A stretch of 64,000 nucleotides of DNA from Mesaphorura yosii (lineage: Eukaryota > Arthropoda > Collembola > Poduromorpha > Tullbergiidae): positions 62,001 through 126,000 of the forward strand of contig WIXG01000047.1 in assembly GCA_009869945.1 (NCBI GenBank), given 5' to 3'. Each line of letters opens with the position of its first letter. Positions within the stretch are counted from its first letter, which is position 1. Below the pieces are notes generated by a model. The model was not told where the DNA came from and did no database searches. It saw only the letters and a list, made by a program, of their open reading frames with translations. Shown here one piece after another: positions 1 through 13,100 of the stretch. The position numbers and the translations under genes are program-made.

Positions 1-544
1 ATCTGAAGTTTCCAACAATGATGGTAATCGTAATCTTGTCCATTGTCTTTCCTTGCGCAATCCCTATTGACGATTGGTTCCTTGTTTCCTCTTTACAAAA
101 TTGGTTCTACACCGATGGCTACTACGAAACGTGTCCACCGTTGGGCATAAAACCGGAACTTGTTGAAGAATACCGCAAGAGGGAAGCAGTTTTCGGTGAA
201 AAGCCCCAGAAGAAATGAGGAATTCCGTCCTTCACTGAAAGATTCAAGAAGCACTTCTGGCCACCGTCTCGACTCGTTTGTGGAGTATGTGCGCGTCCTT
301 TTCTGTACTCAAGTCATGGTGTACAGAGCCAAATAATAGTTTCAATTTGTGTGGTTGATTTAGGGATGCTTCCGAACTCGCGGCAGCTATCCAGACTTTT
401 TCTGAAGTATCCACTGGTGCCATTCCCGAAACAGTGAACTTTGAGAAGGCCGGTGTAGAAATGCTGTCAAATCGCGATTCTACAATTTTCGCTTCTGTTG
501 AGAAATACCACCCTGCAAATACGCCGCCAACCAAACATAATTTA
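1..544 (+). CDS. 3' end of an unidentified gene (partial, three exons proposed)
   Basis: The reading frame is open from the left edge, so the gene starts outside the window. A first segment encodes a hydrophobic stretch followed by DDWF..NWFYTDGYYETCPP and a charged tail (VEEYRKREA). I propose a donor near 192, a second exon beginning near 242 (IQEALLATVSTRLW), a donor after position 315 and an acceptor after a pyrimidine-rich tract at 362, leading into a last exon (DASELAAAIQTFSEVS...) ending with TAA at 542-544. The phases at both proposed junctions agree, and both introns would be about 50 bp, as elsewhere in the window. I do not recognise the protein. The alternative is that the first ORF simply stops at 218 and the 363-544 exon belongs to something else. 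An antisense ORF over 244-534 is judged a shadow. Confidence 0.4.
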
Positions 545-892
545 TTGTAATCAAGCGTGGTTGAGATCTTCTAGTGTAAAAGTAACAACATTTGTGTAAT
601 TAAGTGATACATAATCGAGAATACCGTGAATTTATATTGTAAAGAACGAATAACAATAAAAATTAGAGCGATTTCCATGCTGTAAAATGCTACACACTGT
701 GCTTGCTATTGTACCTGGCAACGCTATCAACAACGATTGCCTGTCGAAAAACTTTAGCAAGTTCGCACGTGAGCGTGAGCCAGCTTCATTGAGATAAGTT
801 GTGATATGATCAGACTCGCTTGGAACAGTCGAGATTACGGGCTCAAATCCCTCTCCCGTCAATTAGGTTTGTCCAATTTAGATCACTACGAG
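545..892. other. Spacer between the left-edge gene and the TPP2 fragment
   Basis: AT-rich, convergent 3' flanks. It contains an imperfect hairpin at roughly 835-862 (ACGGG...CCCGT) that superficially resembles the 3' half of a tRNA but lacks a matching 5' acceptor strand. I see no gene. Confidence 0.5.
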
Positions 893-894
893 CC

Positions 895-2378
895 ATAATG
901 GTGTGGCTCTTGCTGGTCTTCATCGATTCCTTTATGGTGGTGATCATTCGGAGGGAGGTACACTTTGAGGTTTGAGTCGTAGTATCTTCCCGCGTGGTGA
1001 TCACTCGCTCGGAACGTTCCTTCCAGATACGTGGTCACAGAAATTGGAAAGTTTTCTAGCAATCTGCAATTGTACGCAAGACAATAGAATTCTTTTATTC
1101 CGCCATGCGTGCTACGATTGCGTCACAGGCAGAACATACGATTCGTTGATCACAGTCTTGATGTAGCAAGTCATGAACTCATTTTTCCTTAGCACAAGCG
1201 GGAAATCATTATTACGTGGACAGTTCGTGTGCTCATCGTCACCGTCGGAGTCATCGTCACTAAATTCATTGTAGTGCAGCGCATCGTACAAATTGGGTCA
1301 AAAGCACAGGCTGATCGGCTTGCTAAGTGAAATTTTGAGTAGAACGGAGAGCAGAGGGAGGATTTGTCCACCGTAATTGTAGCTGTGTGTAGTGTTCAGG
1401 TTGCACTTGGAAAGGTCACGACCTTTTCTTCTCTCGAATGGAAGCATAAATCGGTACAAGGCATTGATATCTTCGTGGCGCACCTGCAGTCGAAGGCAAT
1501 AGTCGCCAGGCGGAATTTCGGAAGTCCACTCCAGTACGAATCAGATAATTGAACTTTAACCTTCTTATCTTCCCAGTTATTTGTACCGACTTACGCTGCT
1601 CGGAGTGGCGTCACCCGATGTGATGTACTGCTTGTGAGAGTCAAACAACATCCACATCTGACTCAAGTAATCACTCTCGTACAACGCTGAGCTCAGCATC
1701 GGACTGCATTAATCGAGTTCTAATTTCCTAATTTCCAATTAATTATCGAAGCAGAAAGTTCTATCATGATTCTTGAAATTTGTTAAACGTTAAAATACCA
1801 TTCCACTTCGATTTCAGTGCACTTGTCAAGTGTATTCTTGTACGTGATTTGTAGCTCGTAAATACATTTCTTCCTTGCTCGAAGCTCATCACGAGGCCTC
1901 CCCGTCTGAGTGGTCACAGTCATCTCCGTCGGTGTACAAAAGGCAGACTATCGGGTCAAAAAGTCTCTGGTTTTCCTGTAACCGCGGTACTTACTTGAGG
2001 AGTTGCACTTGGTGAGTTTGGCCGAAGGTGCAATCAACTCCGTTGAAAACAAACAATGCAAGTCGACCTTCTTGAACACGCTATGCGCCGCAGTGACGAT
2101 TCCGGGATGCGGTTGGATTCTTATACCACAGAATTTGACAGAGGCTGTCAAATTTATGGAGTCCAGCTCGCGATTGCCTCCTGGCCACCAGGGACCAATC
2201 GCAATCTCAACAATCTTTCCTTCCTGCACAAAACGTGAATAAATCTGAAGCATCCGCACTGTCAGGTTCCGCTCTTTATACTGGAAGTCTTCTCCTGGAA
2301 TTATTGTGAGAGCTTGAATCAAAAATCTTGACACTTCGCCTTCGGTCGTTTGGGAGTGAGTCGCCTTCAGTCGTGGAA
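895..2378 (-). pseudogene. Tripeptidyl-peptidase 2 fragment, probably a pseudogene
   Basis: Six minus-strand exon-like segments, including 1995-2378, 1823-1877, 1595-1703 and 1528 downwards, with a last one starting near 1063, join in phase and match the middle of tripeptidyl-peptidase 2, a giant cytosolic subtilisin-type exopeptidase. Visible landmarks in order: GPWWPGG (the family's conserved WW block), KKCIYELQITY, ALYESDYLSQMWMLFD, GDYCLRLQVRHED and TTYLEGTF...KVYLPP. Known TPP2 proteins are about 1250 residues; here there is no catalytic subtilisin domain upstream (the next minus-strand gene is unrelated) and none of the C-terminal helical region, because the frame ends at TAG around 893-895. 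A TGA at 1298-1300 interrupts the frame between two segments that both still look TPP2-like. A short hidden intron spanning the stop cannot be fully excluded, but no good acceptor lies just after it. Most likely a decayed partial copy. Confidence 0.6.
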
Positions 2379-2999
2379 CTGCAAAAATGATCATTTTCAG
2401 CTCACCAGCTTCGACAATTTGTTAATAGCGACCTCAATGTCTCACCTGCCCACTTGCTCCCTGAGTCTGGAGGGCATTGGCCCAGTATCAGGTAGTTTGA
2501 TGTCAGTCCATGACAACTAGTCAGTCAATGCCTTATTATGAGCACAATAAGAGTGGCTCTTCGCTACTCTGACTGGCCGCCCTAACTTGCAAGCTCGAAA
2601 CCCTGGACATTATTGATCTGAAAGAAACCAAACCTTTCTCTTCTGTCTTCATGTGATTGCATTCTTCGTGCTGAACAAAAGGCTTCAAGTCCCTGCATCT
2701 GATGATATTGCTTTGTTGGACCACAGGCCCATGACCAGGCCATATACAAACTTCTTAATTCTTAATTGAAAATTACGTACTTATCTTTCCATTTTCTGAC
2801 GGCACGATTTATTCGAGGTGTAAACGATCTAATAATATTACAAGCAGGAAATTGAAATTACCGACAAACATTTAACGTTAAAGCACAATGGACTGGATTA
2901 GTTTAACAGCAAACCTGCATAACATAACTACAAACTATGTATTAATGTGGTACGATGTGAACAACTTAAGCAATGAGCAAAAGAACTCTGTGCCACGTT
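2379..2999. other. Spacer upstream of the TPP2 fragment
   Basis: Searched on the minus strand for N-terminal TPP2 exons and found none. The short ORFs here have no splice-compatible continuation and no recognisable motif. This absence is part of the argument that the neighbouring TPP2 copy is truncated. Confidence 0.5.
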
Positions 3000-5900
3000 T
3001 TATGGTCTGCTGCGCCGAAACGGTGACCATCCGCTTTTGTTCCTCGGATTTCTGTCTCCTGTCGAATCAACCATCGACTGTGATCGTGTCAAAGTGACCG
3101 ATTTCTGATTCCGGCCACTCGCCAATTGCGATTGCGGAGCAGGTTGCCGGACTCGTTTTGGACCTGACGGCGGAGGTGGCAGCAGAAGTGAAGGCGAGGA
3201 TGTGCGGTGAGAATGATGCTTTGGAAGTCGGAGCGAATCGTTTGAGTTCACGCTTCCATTTCGAGGTTTCTTCCAGTCACCGTAGCCTGACGATCTTCCT
3301 TTGCCGTAATCCGTTGGAGAAATGCTGGTGCTGCTGGTGCTGCAAGTTAGGATTAATATTTGGTAAGTTTGAAACCATACACGGCAGAATAGAATATTGT
3401 CGAGACCGACATATAATGAAATTGCAATTCACCTTCTGTTGGCCAATGAATACGGTCGTGGTGGCTTCTTGCTGAAATCGCTTCTCATACCATCGCTGCT
3501 ATTGTAATTGATCTCGGAGCCTTCCCGATGCTTGGGCCTCCAAGGTGCGAGGACAGATACCGACCGAGACAGCTTGTGGGTCTCAGTTTGCGAACCTGTC
3601 CCAGACTAAAGAGAAAAACGTCAATACATATGACATAAAGCACCAATTTACTACTACTATCCTTGTTATTGCGTTTGTGTGGCTTACATGAATTGTGGAC
3701 AGTTCATCTCTCGACATGGACCTCTCGTGAAGAGGCAATGGCGATGCTGGCGGAATTTCCGCGATTGTGGCAGCGTGCAGGAAAACGGTTGCTCCGTTCG
3801 ACAACTTCGGTGACAATCCCGTTTGAAGTTCTGCTTCACTCTCCGTTGCGGAACTTGTGCCTAGTTGAATTGAGCACAATGAATGAATTTTTCACCTCAG
3901 GACTAGACAGATATGAAAGTATGAAAGTTATTAGTTATTACCAGGTAACAGCGTCGTATAGTGGCGGGGCTGCGACTGCGAGTTTCTCACGGTTCCATCT
4001 CGTTTTGCGAAATATGGCGACGCATTTGAAGACGAGCCATTATTTGAAGCGTGCAGGTACATCCCATTTCCATTGCTTTTGCTAATACGAGAAGCGTCGT
4101 CATCCTCACTGTAAGTTATTCTTCTGTTCCTTACTTCCGGATTGGCGGAACGAAGAACATTTCGATTTCGGTTTGGCACATCCTCAACGTCAGTGTCCCC
4201 AAAGTATCGAAAGCTGGCTTCACCGTTGCGACTGCCCCTGCTGGAAACGTTGCCCGGCTTCGACTTATTCATGAAGCCGAAGTTCCATTTCTTAATCGTT
4301 TCTGCTGTGTTGGTGCTTTGATTTTGTGTTTTTGGGCGGAGACTGAAGAATGACATGGACCTGCCCGCTGGCTTAACTTTGTTAGAGTTGGTCGGGTACG
4401 GCTCGCCGCTGTCATCCGTGACAACAATCTTGGGCGTTTTCTTGTTGAGGAGCCTGCGGTCCAGCGACATTGCTGATGTTGGATAGTATGAACTGGAACC
4501 AAAATCGTTCTTGTTGTTTGTAACTCCCGGACCCTTATTTGGAGGACGCCCCAGAGTTACAGATTTCTTTAAGCTGTTGGTATTTGTCATGGACTGAATT
4601 GGTTTACTCGTCGTTGCAAGCTCTCGTCTGTAGTCTGACATGTCGTCATATTGGTAGTTCCCGTTTTCCTTTCTGTTCCAATAATAATCGGAGGAGGGTG
4701 GCTGAAAATTGGCAAGAACAGATTAGTTGGGCTTGTAACAAGTAATTTATTGTTTCTACTTCTAGAGTCTATCGTGGATTTCTCGCTCTACCATTTTCAT
4801 GGACTACAAGCATGAATTCGTCATTCAGCTTACGTCTTCGTCGGGCGGTTTAATTGTAGCGAACCGAACACTGAATTGAATGTCTTGGCGGTTGGTTTTT
4901 GAGTCGTGATCATGAGCATCTCCGTCAGTGTTAACGTTTTCAAGACTGTGGCTCACGTCTGTCCGAGTAGTCTTTTGATTTCCGTACAAATCGGACGTTG
5001 ACCACGACTAAAAAGAAATCAAGTACTTCTCGAGACTTTATCATCGCCAAAATGAAACTGAAAGCATCCGTCACACGCACAGCTTTCTGCAATCGCCTTT
5101 GCACAGGACAGCAAGCGAATGAGTGCACAACGCGGGACAACACAAGCCAACTGGACTATTTTTTAAAGCTTCTGCCTACATTCTAGCAATAAGTTCAACA
5201 ATGCACAATGTACATCTTACGCAGGAAATCAATCACCGCAAATGCAAGAGTGTTAAAGAATCTTACATAATACGCTCCGCTATCACGTCTTCGCTCGACT
5301 TCCTCAATCTCACTGTCGGTGATAATTTTCGGGATGGAAGACGCCTTCTTTAGAGTCTGCGTCCCATTTGCGTCGACCTTTCCTCTCGTTTTGTCTTTGG
5401 TATCCTTCGACGAAGTCGCTTTTCTCAACAGAATTGCAAGAATGTTTCCACGATGCTTTGTGCCCGAAGGCGGTTTGCCGGTGTCACTCCGCATCTGAGT
5501 GGAATTTAGATTGCCATTTTCTTTGGCCACATTCATGGTGCTTTTGCTCTTTTTGCTTCTCATCAACGTGGACAAGAAGTTGTTGCCCGATGAAGGCGGA
5601 CTTTTGGATTGCGACTGCGTGTTCGTTTTCAGAGTGGAAGTCTGCCTTCTCTCAGGAACCAATAAACTCTCACTTTTGGCGTGATACCCATTGCCATTTG
5701 ACGCCGGAGTCGTAAGCTTCCTGATTGTGCTGGTTTTCAGGACACCGCGATTCTGGTTGCTGAGCTGAGGAGAATTTTGGGTCGTGAGCCTTCTATGTGT
5801 TGCCTGCGCGGAGATCAAGTTTTCTCCGTACTTTGTGCCAGACTGGGCGATTCCGTTCGAAGTTCTCAGCGTGGTTCTTTTGTCATAATTGAGTCCAGCG

Positions 5901-7168
5901 TCAACGTCATTGTCGTTGTCATCCATGTACGAGTATTTGTAGTTGTTGTATCTATTTCCGTCCACTCGATTGCTCAAGTTGTTACGTCGTGCCCTGCTCC
6001 GTACTACAAAATCTGTCTCATCTTCGTCTTGGTCCACAGTTTTATGCTGGCGGCTGGAATTTATCGCAGCCCGCTCAGAAATTTCGTAATCTTCATCATC
6101 TACGGGTACTGCTAGGGCATTGCCATTCCCGTTCTGCTGAAACATGTACGTGCGCACGAGTTTTGCACTTGGGACGGTGTACTCCCTTTCTCGCTGCCGC
6201 TCCGCATCACGAACTAAATTCGACGCACGCGTCTCGTATCGCTGCGACGAATGATTTTGCGAGTAGTACGGCGGACTGGGGCTCGCCTCCCTTGACGAGG
6301 AAGCCAGCGACGAGTCGAAATTGTTTCCACGACTCATGTAATCGGAATTGTACCGATTGTTGCTGCTGCCGTTTGTATTGTAATAACTTGTGCTCGTTGT
6401 GGTCGTGTTCCCGCTGCTGTTCAGGTCGTGGCCATTGTAGCCGTGACCATGATACCCATTCGTAGCATTCGTGTTGGTTGTGGTTCGTGGCACAGAAGAG
6501 AATCGTTTTGAGAATGGTGTCAGGATGTCATCGTCTGGCTCTTCAGTTCCTGAGTAATTATTCGGGCCTCCGCCACCGTCGCCATTTATAAACACTTTGG
6601 TAACATTCCCATTACTGCGATACTGCGTCGTAGTCGGTCGAGTCGAGCGAAGATCGTGATGAAGATGTGACTGCGTCTTGAGTTTGGTTCGATTCTCTTT
6701 ATTTGGGCTCTCGTACACGTAATGATGAATATGTCGATCATCGCCAACTGTAGTTGTCATTGTACTGGGGCTCTGATGGTGATTAGCCGTCGTCTTTTTT
6801 GGACGTTGATCTTTTGGCAACACCTGCGAGTAGATTATCGGTGCCGTTTTCGAGGTGGTGGTGGCGGATGGCTGTGTCGCATTTGACCGTCTGTCTAATG
6901 AATAGTAAGTGGACGGATTATGACGGTGATACTGCTCATTATTCCCATTTATATACGAAAAGGGCTGGTTATTGTTGTGCGTCGTTCCTGACCCACCACC
7001 ACTGCCCGAAAAGATGCCACTTGTCGCTAAGGTCGTGGCGGCTGGTGAACGCGACAGAAAAGATTGGCTCCGGCGCTTGGAAGACAGACCAGCGCCGCTA
7101 CTGCTGCCGTTGAGTTGGTGGATTCTGGCGGAGAGCCCGTTCCCAACCGGAGCCTCAGATTTGTACAT
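3000..7168 (-). CDS. Large intrinsically disordered Ser/Asn/Thr-rich protein, function unknown
   Basis: Six exons on the minus strand: 5267-7168, 4834-5007, 3942-4701, 3688-3860, 3433-3605 and 3000-3339, all with GT-AG borders and matching phases, giving 1173 residues. The start is the ATG at 7168 (MYKSEAPVGNGLSARIHQ). There is no signal peptide, membrane segment or folded domain that I recognise. The sequence is low-complexity, rich in Ser, Asn, Thr, Tyr and Arg, with short recurring basic-serine motifs: SSKRRSQSFLSRSP, SLDRR (twice), RSMSFFSLRPK, SRSVSVLAPWRPK, SLKKSVTL and SVTLTRSQSM. Such repeated RxxS/RSxS sites suggest a heavily phosphorylated cytoplasmic scaffold or cytoskeleton-linked protein; that is inference. 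A conserved-looking stretch, QDIQFSVRFATIKPPDED, sits in exon 2. The first exon alone encodes 634 residues without interruption, which argues strongly that this is a real gene. Confidence 0.8.
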
Positions 7169-10100
7169 GGTGCTATCAACTTTGTTCAGTTATGGTGAAG
7201 GCTCGTTCCACCTGCAACATTTACAAAAACTCACTTAGACAAAATGTCAAGAACATTAGTGCAATTGCTGCAAGGCGCAGCGCAAGAATGCAATGAACTA
7301 CTAAATTATAACAACAGTAATTAAAAATTTCGCCATCAACATTTTCAGCGCCAACATGCAGTTGGGGCAAAAGCAAGTGGTATTAACATGTCGCACACGC
7401 TGCGAACGCCGTCATTATCCGTACATTTCCACCCACGGAGTAATCTCCAAATTGAAAAGGTTAATTTTCGCAACAGGGCATTGTCTCAGCACAGCCCCAG
7501 TGCACATAAGCTTCATTTTTGGAAGTCTGGTATTTCTAATAATATTTTATATCAGGGTGCAGTGCAAGGGCGCGAGCAAAGTACGGCCACGACGAGGCGA
7601 ATTTTCGAAGTCAAGAACGATCAAATGCAAAAAAGGAGAATCGCCATCGCGTCATTTGCGCAAACACGTTGCCACATCACGTACGTAGAAGCAATACCAT
7701 AAGCGTACGCGGTTGTTGGTAGTTTCGACTCGCGGGTTGTCAGTTCCGAGTATCATAACCATATTTCTCGCAAAAAGGTGTTTTAAAATGTAAATTAGTC
7801 TGTCCATTGTTGTGTAGGATGTGATGTGATACCGACGCGGTGCGCAATGCTCGAGAATTTCTGTAAGATCAGGATCAAAGTTAAGTCAAGCTCTCGCCAA
7901 AGGAGTCAAGTAACTTGAAACCCACACTTTCGTCGTAATAGTTTTGGTATTACGAATAGCACTTAATCCGAGGCAAGAACAAGTTCGCAACCTGAACCAG
8001 ATTCCGCCGTACAGTTTTCCATTTGCTCATATTGACCATTTGGAATGAAAAGTCATTTCTCAGTTGCTGCTGCGCAGTAAAAGCCAAACGACCAAAAGCC
8101 GTGCAGGGTGAAGATTGTTGGTGGTGGTCGTCCATGAATGGAAAGATGCTCTTTTGAGAAAACCCTTTTTATAGTGGTCAAGTCATGAATCACATTTCAG
8201 ATTTCACATCGGGTGTGTGGACGACGCGAGAATGAGTCCGTAATTTATTATGGTGGTGCATGTACTGAGCACCAACATTGCAGGCAGGAGAAACGAGAAA
8301 CAATGCATCATAATTTTGATGGGTGCAAAAGTGCAAATTATGATTCGGGGTTAAATAACGCAGTTAATTTGTATTCCACCGTGCACGACACGAGGCGGAC
8401 TCGAAATGGCGACTTGCGGCTTGCGAGACTTGTTAGCCACAGCCACAACAATGGAAGTAAACTCCTTTTTTGTACCCGTCAACTCCGTCGTTCTCGTGCC
8501 CGGCCAGAAATGTTGTGACGTTAAGATACGAGTTACAAGTTGCGAATTTCGAATTGCAAAATTGTGATACTTAAGCCACCTACAGTATAATGACTTGACA
8601 TGACCATATTTGCGGGACGGATCATTACCACGTCAAATAGTCGCGTATTATGAGTGCTCAAGCTCAAATTATTCATCGAGAGTGCATGAAGTCTTCCATC
8701 GTGTCCATCTGGCGAAGGACCGGCCTGGACCACCATCAATAATAACTCACACTCATGCGGGATAAGCCAGGCTAAAGCCTGACTTGACAATTGGCCATTA
8801 ATGATGAATAATCATTATTCGCGAAACTGATCATAAATTATGTGCACTGACTCTCGTGGCTTCTTTCTTCCAACCTTCCATCAGTGTGGCTTTAGCTGAA
8901 ATTCTCCTGTTGCCATCAAATCAAAGTCATAGTCACAATATTTACAATTTGCAACCTCGAACCTTGCGTACGATTCACGATTAAAATTCACATCTTCGTT
9001 CCGCACTAATCTATCAATCTTATCACTCGCCAATCACTATCGCTATCGCCGATGGCGACTCGATTTGTATTTCTGACCGCAACAATGATACCCAAGAGTA
9101 AGATTTTGATTGAGTACCAAAGTCAAAGTTAAATTCTCGGTCTCAATGTCAAGCGAAGAGACGCGACACGCGGACGTGTAAAAACAGAGTAATTTGAATG
9201 CGTTACGCTAATTTGCAATTAAGGCTCGGCACAATCACATTCGTGTTATTAATTTATGATTGACCATTTTTTGCAATGTGGACAATTGTAATCCTAATAA
9301 TTGTTGCGGTAATGGAAATGGAAGTGCGCAGTCGGGCACTTGGCAGCGTACAATGCAGTGAAAAAATCCAGAAATTGCTGTTTGTAATTACTTTTTTTGC
9401 ATTACGAGCGTAAAGAATTGCGGTGTCTAAAGTCAATGAAGCTTAAGCTTGAGCTTATTGAGCCTGAGTCGCTATCTTAATTCAAAATCTGCCTTTTAGT
9501 GTTGAAACATGTAAATGCCAAGATTTTATTGTCACAATAATATTTTTTGCCTGTCGCTCATGCCTTTGCTTTTTGTCTCCAAGTCATTTCAGCAGCACGC
9601 TGGATGGACAAAGTCGACCAAAGCCACAGTCGAAGCGTGCACAATGCTTTTAACTTTGTTGTAGCGTGAAGTAAGCTTGAGAGAACGCGTCAGCTGCATT
9701 TTGAATTTTAATTCTGCATGCTTTTCATCTCTGGCGTGACTGGACTTTTCGACTTCTTTGACTTTGACTTGTCTCGCTCGCTTCTTTGTGCTTGGGTACT
9801 TGAGCTTCTTCGTTAGTGTAAACATTATTATTTTATAATTTATAGATTGGGGCTCGTTTGTATTTATCATCTTCATCAATTGCAAAAATCCACTAACCAT
9901 TACTCATGGACCACGGACTTGAACAAAGAAGATGAATTATTGTAATTGGAAAGATCTTTCGCCGCGTTGCTCGGTCCATTACACTTTTAGTACACGCAGT
10001 CGGACACTGATCAAGAGATTAACTATGCTCAGTGCTTAGTGCTCAATGTAATGTACGTGAATTTATGCAGCAGAATTCAGGAATTATTGCTCCGTTTTCT

Positions 10101-13100
10101 TTTCCAATCAATTTTTGTGAGTGGGATTCATTCTCATTACATTTTGTTATTTGTTACAGGTGGAGTTCGCTTTCCTTTTGATTTATACTTTTTATGTAGT
10201 CGCAGTGATTCATTCAGAATTCCGAGTTCACATTCATGTCCATTTATATTGGATCTTAATTGGTCATTAAATCGCTTCTTTGTTTTGGTTCCCACGTAAA
10301 GGGTAAAGTTCATGTGGACACAACCGACCGTCTTACGCAATAATGCTGAATTGTCTTTAACCCACGGCCACGGCTCGCCGCTTCCTTTCTTTCACTTTTG
10401 CAGTATCAACACGGCCACAGCTCATTCACACATTTGTTCACATGTCCAATCACCGACGACGATTACACTACGGCGACCATAACACGTGTCGTGTCGTCGT
10501 GTGGTTGTATTGCTTATTCATGATCTCGCAATTAGAAAGGAACCCGTAATAATTAATGGGTATTTAAATTACAATCCTGCATGTGGTCGATTGGTGTTTG
10601 TGTTTGCTTTGCCTAGCCTAGCCTACGCTATCGATGGCTAATTTCACGCTGCCCTTTAGCCTAGCCAGCGATGGCAATAAATTACTCACCACGCTCATAA
10701 AGGGCTCTAATACCAGCAATCAGCAATAAATCAAGCTGCTACTCAGCAAAGATACAATCCAAACCGAAGAGTAAAAAATTAATCATAATGTTCACGGCAC
10801 GTAGTAATCATTTCGCCGAAAACCACAAAATGAGCATGAAATCTCAACTTTGCTGTACCTGCTTGCCTGGATAAAGTAAACTCGAGTGGAGTGCCGTGGT
10901 GTAGTCGGAAGATTTATGAGTCAGGCAGACTCATGTATAATTTGAAAAAGGTGTGACTAGTTGAGCATTACTGTGCACAAGCAAACACAAAACGCAAAGG
11001 CTGAGCAGAAGAAGCAATAGAAGAAAATAACCTTGGAATCCCAACTACGAGTACGACTACTGTAAATATGCCCACTTAAGAACAAGACATGTGCAAACAT
11101 GCGGTTGGCACTGCCACCGTGTAATCTTAAATTACAATCACCACCAAACCCACAGCAAAGGCTACGACGGAGCAATTTGAAGATCTGATTCATATTAAAC
11201 ATAATAAGAACAATAGCGACGGCGACTGCGACAGGAAATTGCAGATAAAAACCTCATATAATTAGATTCATAATCATCCGCGCGTCTCGTTCGAGTAACC
11301 TTCTTCTTTCCTTTTCATCTTCACGGTCCACAATAATATTGAGCCATTAAACTATATTAAATTACCCTTCGCGCTCGCATCCGAGCCTAATGACTGACTG
11401 GTTTCGTTCTGTGCTGGTTATCTGGTTTCTGGCGTCTGATCAAAATAACTCATCTATCAATCTCAATTCTTTATTGCAGGTTGTCCATCATTGAATTTGA
11501 AATGGAATGTCATTCTGAGAGTAGGCAAATACGCCCACACTTATTACTGCCTTGGCGCAGGAGTTGATATAATAATTCAGATCAAATCTCGTATCTCTTG
11601 CTTCTCTTGCGAACGACGCGACGCGACGAGTAATTATTCATAATTCTAGTATTTATCATGCAATCCATGTCCTTAAGCCATGCAATTTGCATTCGCATTG
11701 AAATCGAAAGTCTTAAGACAAGCAGAAGAAAGAAGACCAGAACTGAATTCATCGCTCAAGCATCACGGCATCAAGCTTCACGCTGTGTGACACGAAGATC
11801 GATTCAATGAAAACTAAATCGCAATCGCAATGCAAATATTGGCAGATTCAATTGTGTTTGTTCTTTGAAGAAGGTGTTAACTCTTTTGGATGACGACTTC
11901 GCCTTGACTGACTTGCAACGTGCAAAATGCAAAGGAAAGGCATGGCATGGCAATGATAAATGATGGCTCGACAACTCGAGTCGGCGATGATAATACAATT
12001 AGTGATAAGTTTGCGTGCGCTGCGCGTACACGTACGAAACGTAAATGCAAATATAAACACCCAAAATTTGCACTTTGCATTACGAAATACGGCGAATCGG
12101 ATATGGAAGTTGGGCCGTGTTACCTTTGCCTGGGCAGATTAACATTTTGAACTTCCTGAGCTAAACATGACATCGACAGGCCATTCATACTCGTACTCAT
12201 GAAAAAGTGATTCACCATGAACGAACACCCACCAATGGAGACAAGCGCTAGCTGAATTGAAACTGCCACGATGCATGATTTGACTTCAAGACCCTGATTG
12301 TGGGCTGTCACTTGGCATTTGGCAATGACATCATGTCATGATTTGTACGTGCCTATTGTTTATTTACGGCAGTTTCTGAATCCAATTCATTAACTAATGA
12401 CCCGTAACGTGTCGTTCCTCGCTTAATATGGATCGAGTGTCAACGTCAACGGTGCGATGTGGTTTCAGGTTAGATTTCAATCAGGTATGACACAAACAGG
12501 CGATAGTATGGCATTAAGGTAGCCATTCATTCTTTGTTGACCCTTCTGCTGTGCGAATTGGAAATAATTTGTGTAAATATCCATCCATCCGCTAAATACG
12601 TTCATTTCCTATGCAAGCCCAATTCTTACTACTACGCGACGACGCGTTTACTTGCTCTGCTCTTTCACTTCTTTGAACTCTGGGACGACGTAACCTTTTC
12701 CTCGTTTCTATTTCCACGAACGCCCACGCCACGCCAAGCCATGCTATGCTTGTTTCTTGCCTTGCGATTACGAGCAAGATGTTATTTGTGAGAAATGTAA
12801 CCGCTCACGGCATGTAGGTTTTAATTTTGGACATAACAACTAATTTAACCTTTTTTTGGAGAGATGACGAATAGCCTCGCGCATACGAATGCACGGTTTG
12901 TTAAACTGGTTAAGGACAAAGCACTTCAGCCAGCACTGCCAGCCGAGTCAGGATGGAATTGGTAATGGTAATGGAATTCCTGTAGGTATAATTTAGATTG
13001 TGAAATTGCAAGAATTCGAGATACGACCAATTCAAGACGAGAAGAATGACATTAAAATGCACTTGGGTTCATCTCAGTTCTCAGGCAGGCACAGACTCGT

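Noticed and set aside
244-534. Complete 96-codon minus-strand ORF starting MVGGVFAGWYF
   Set aside because: The overlapping plus-strand exon has a pyrimidine-tract acceptor and continues an open frame from upstream; the minus ORF has no splice or motif support.
789-861. Possible tRNA on the plus strand (GGGCTCAAATCC looks like a T-loop, CCCGTCA like an acceptor end)
   Set aside because: Only three T-stem pairs form and there is no matching 5' acceptor strand or anticodon arm at the right distance.
5368-6465. Several 100-158 codon plus-strand ORFs antisense to the disordered-protein exon
   Set aside because: Shadows of a 634-codon open exon on the other strand whose codon pattern prevents stops in antisense frames.
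10605-10680. Cluster of CCTAGC and CGATGGC words as a possible telomere-like or satellite repeat
   Set aside because: Only a handful of irregular copies over 70 bp; too little to call a repeat array.
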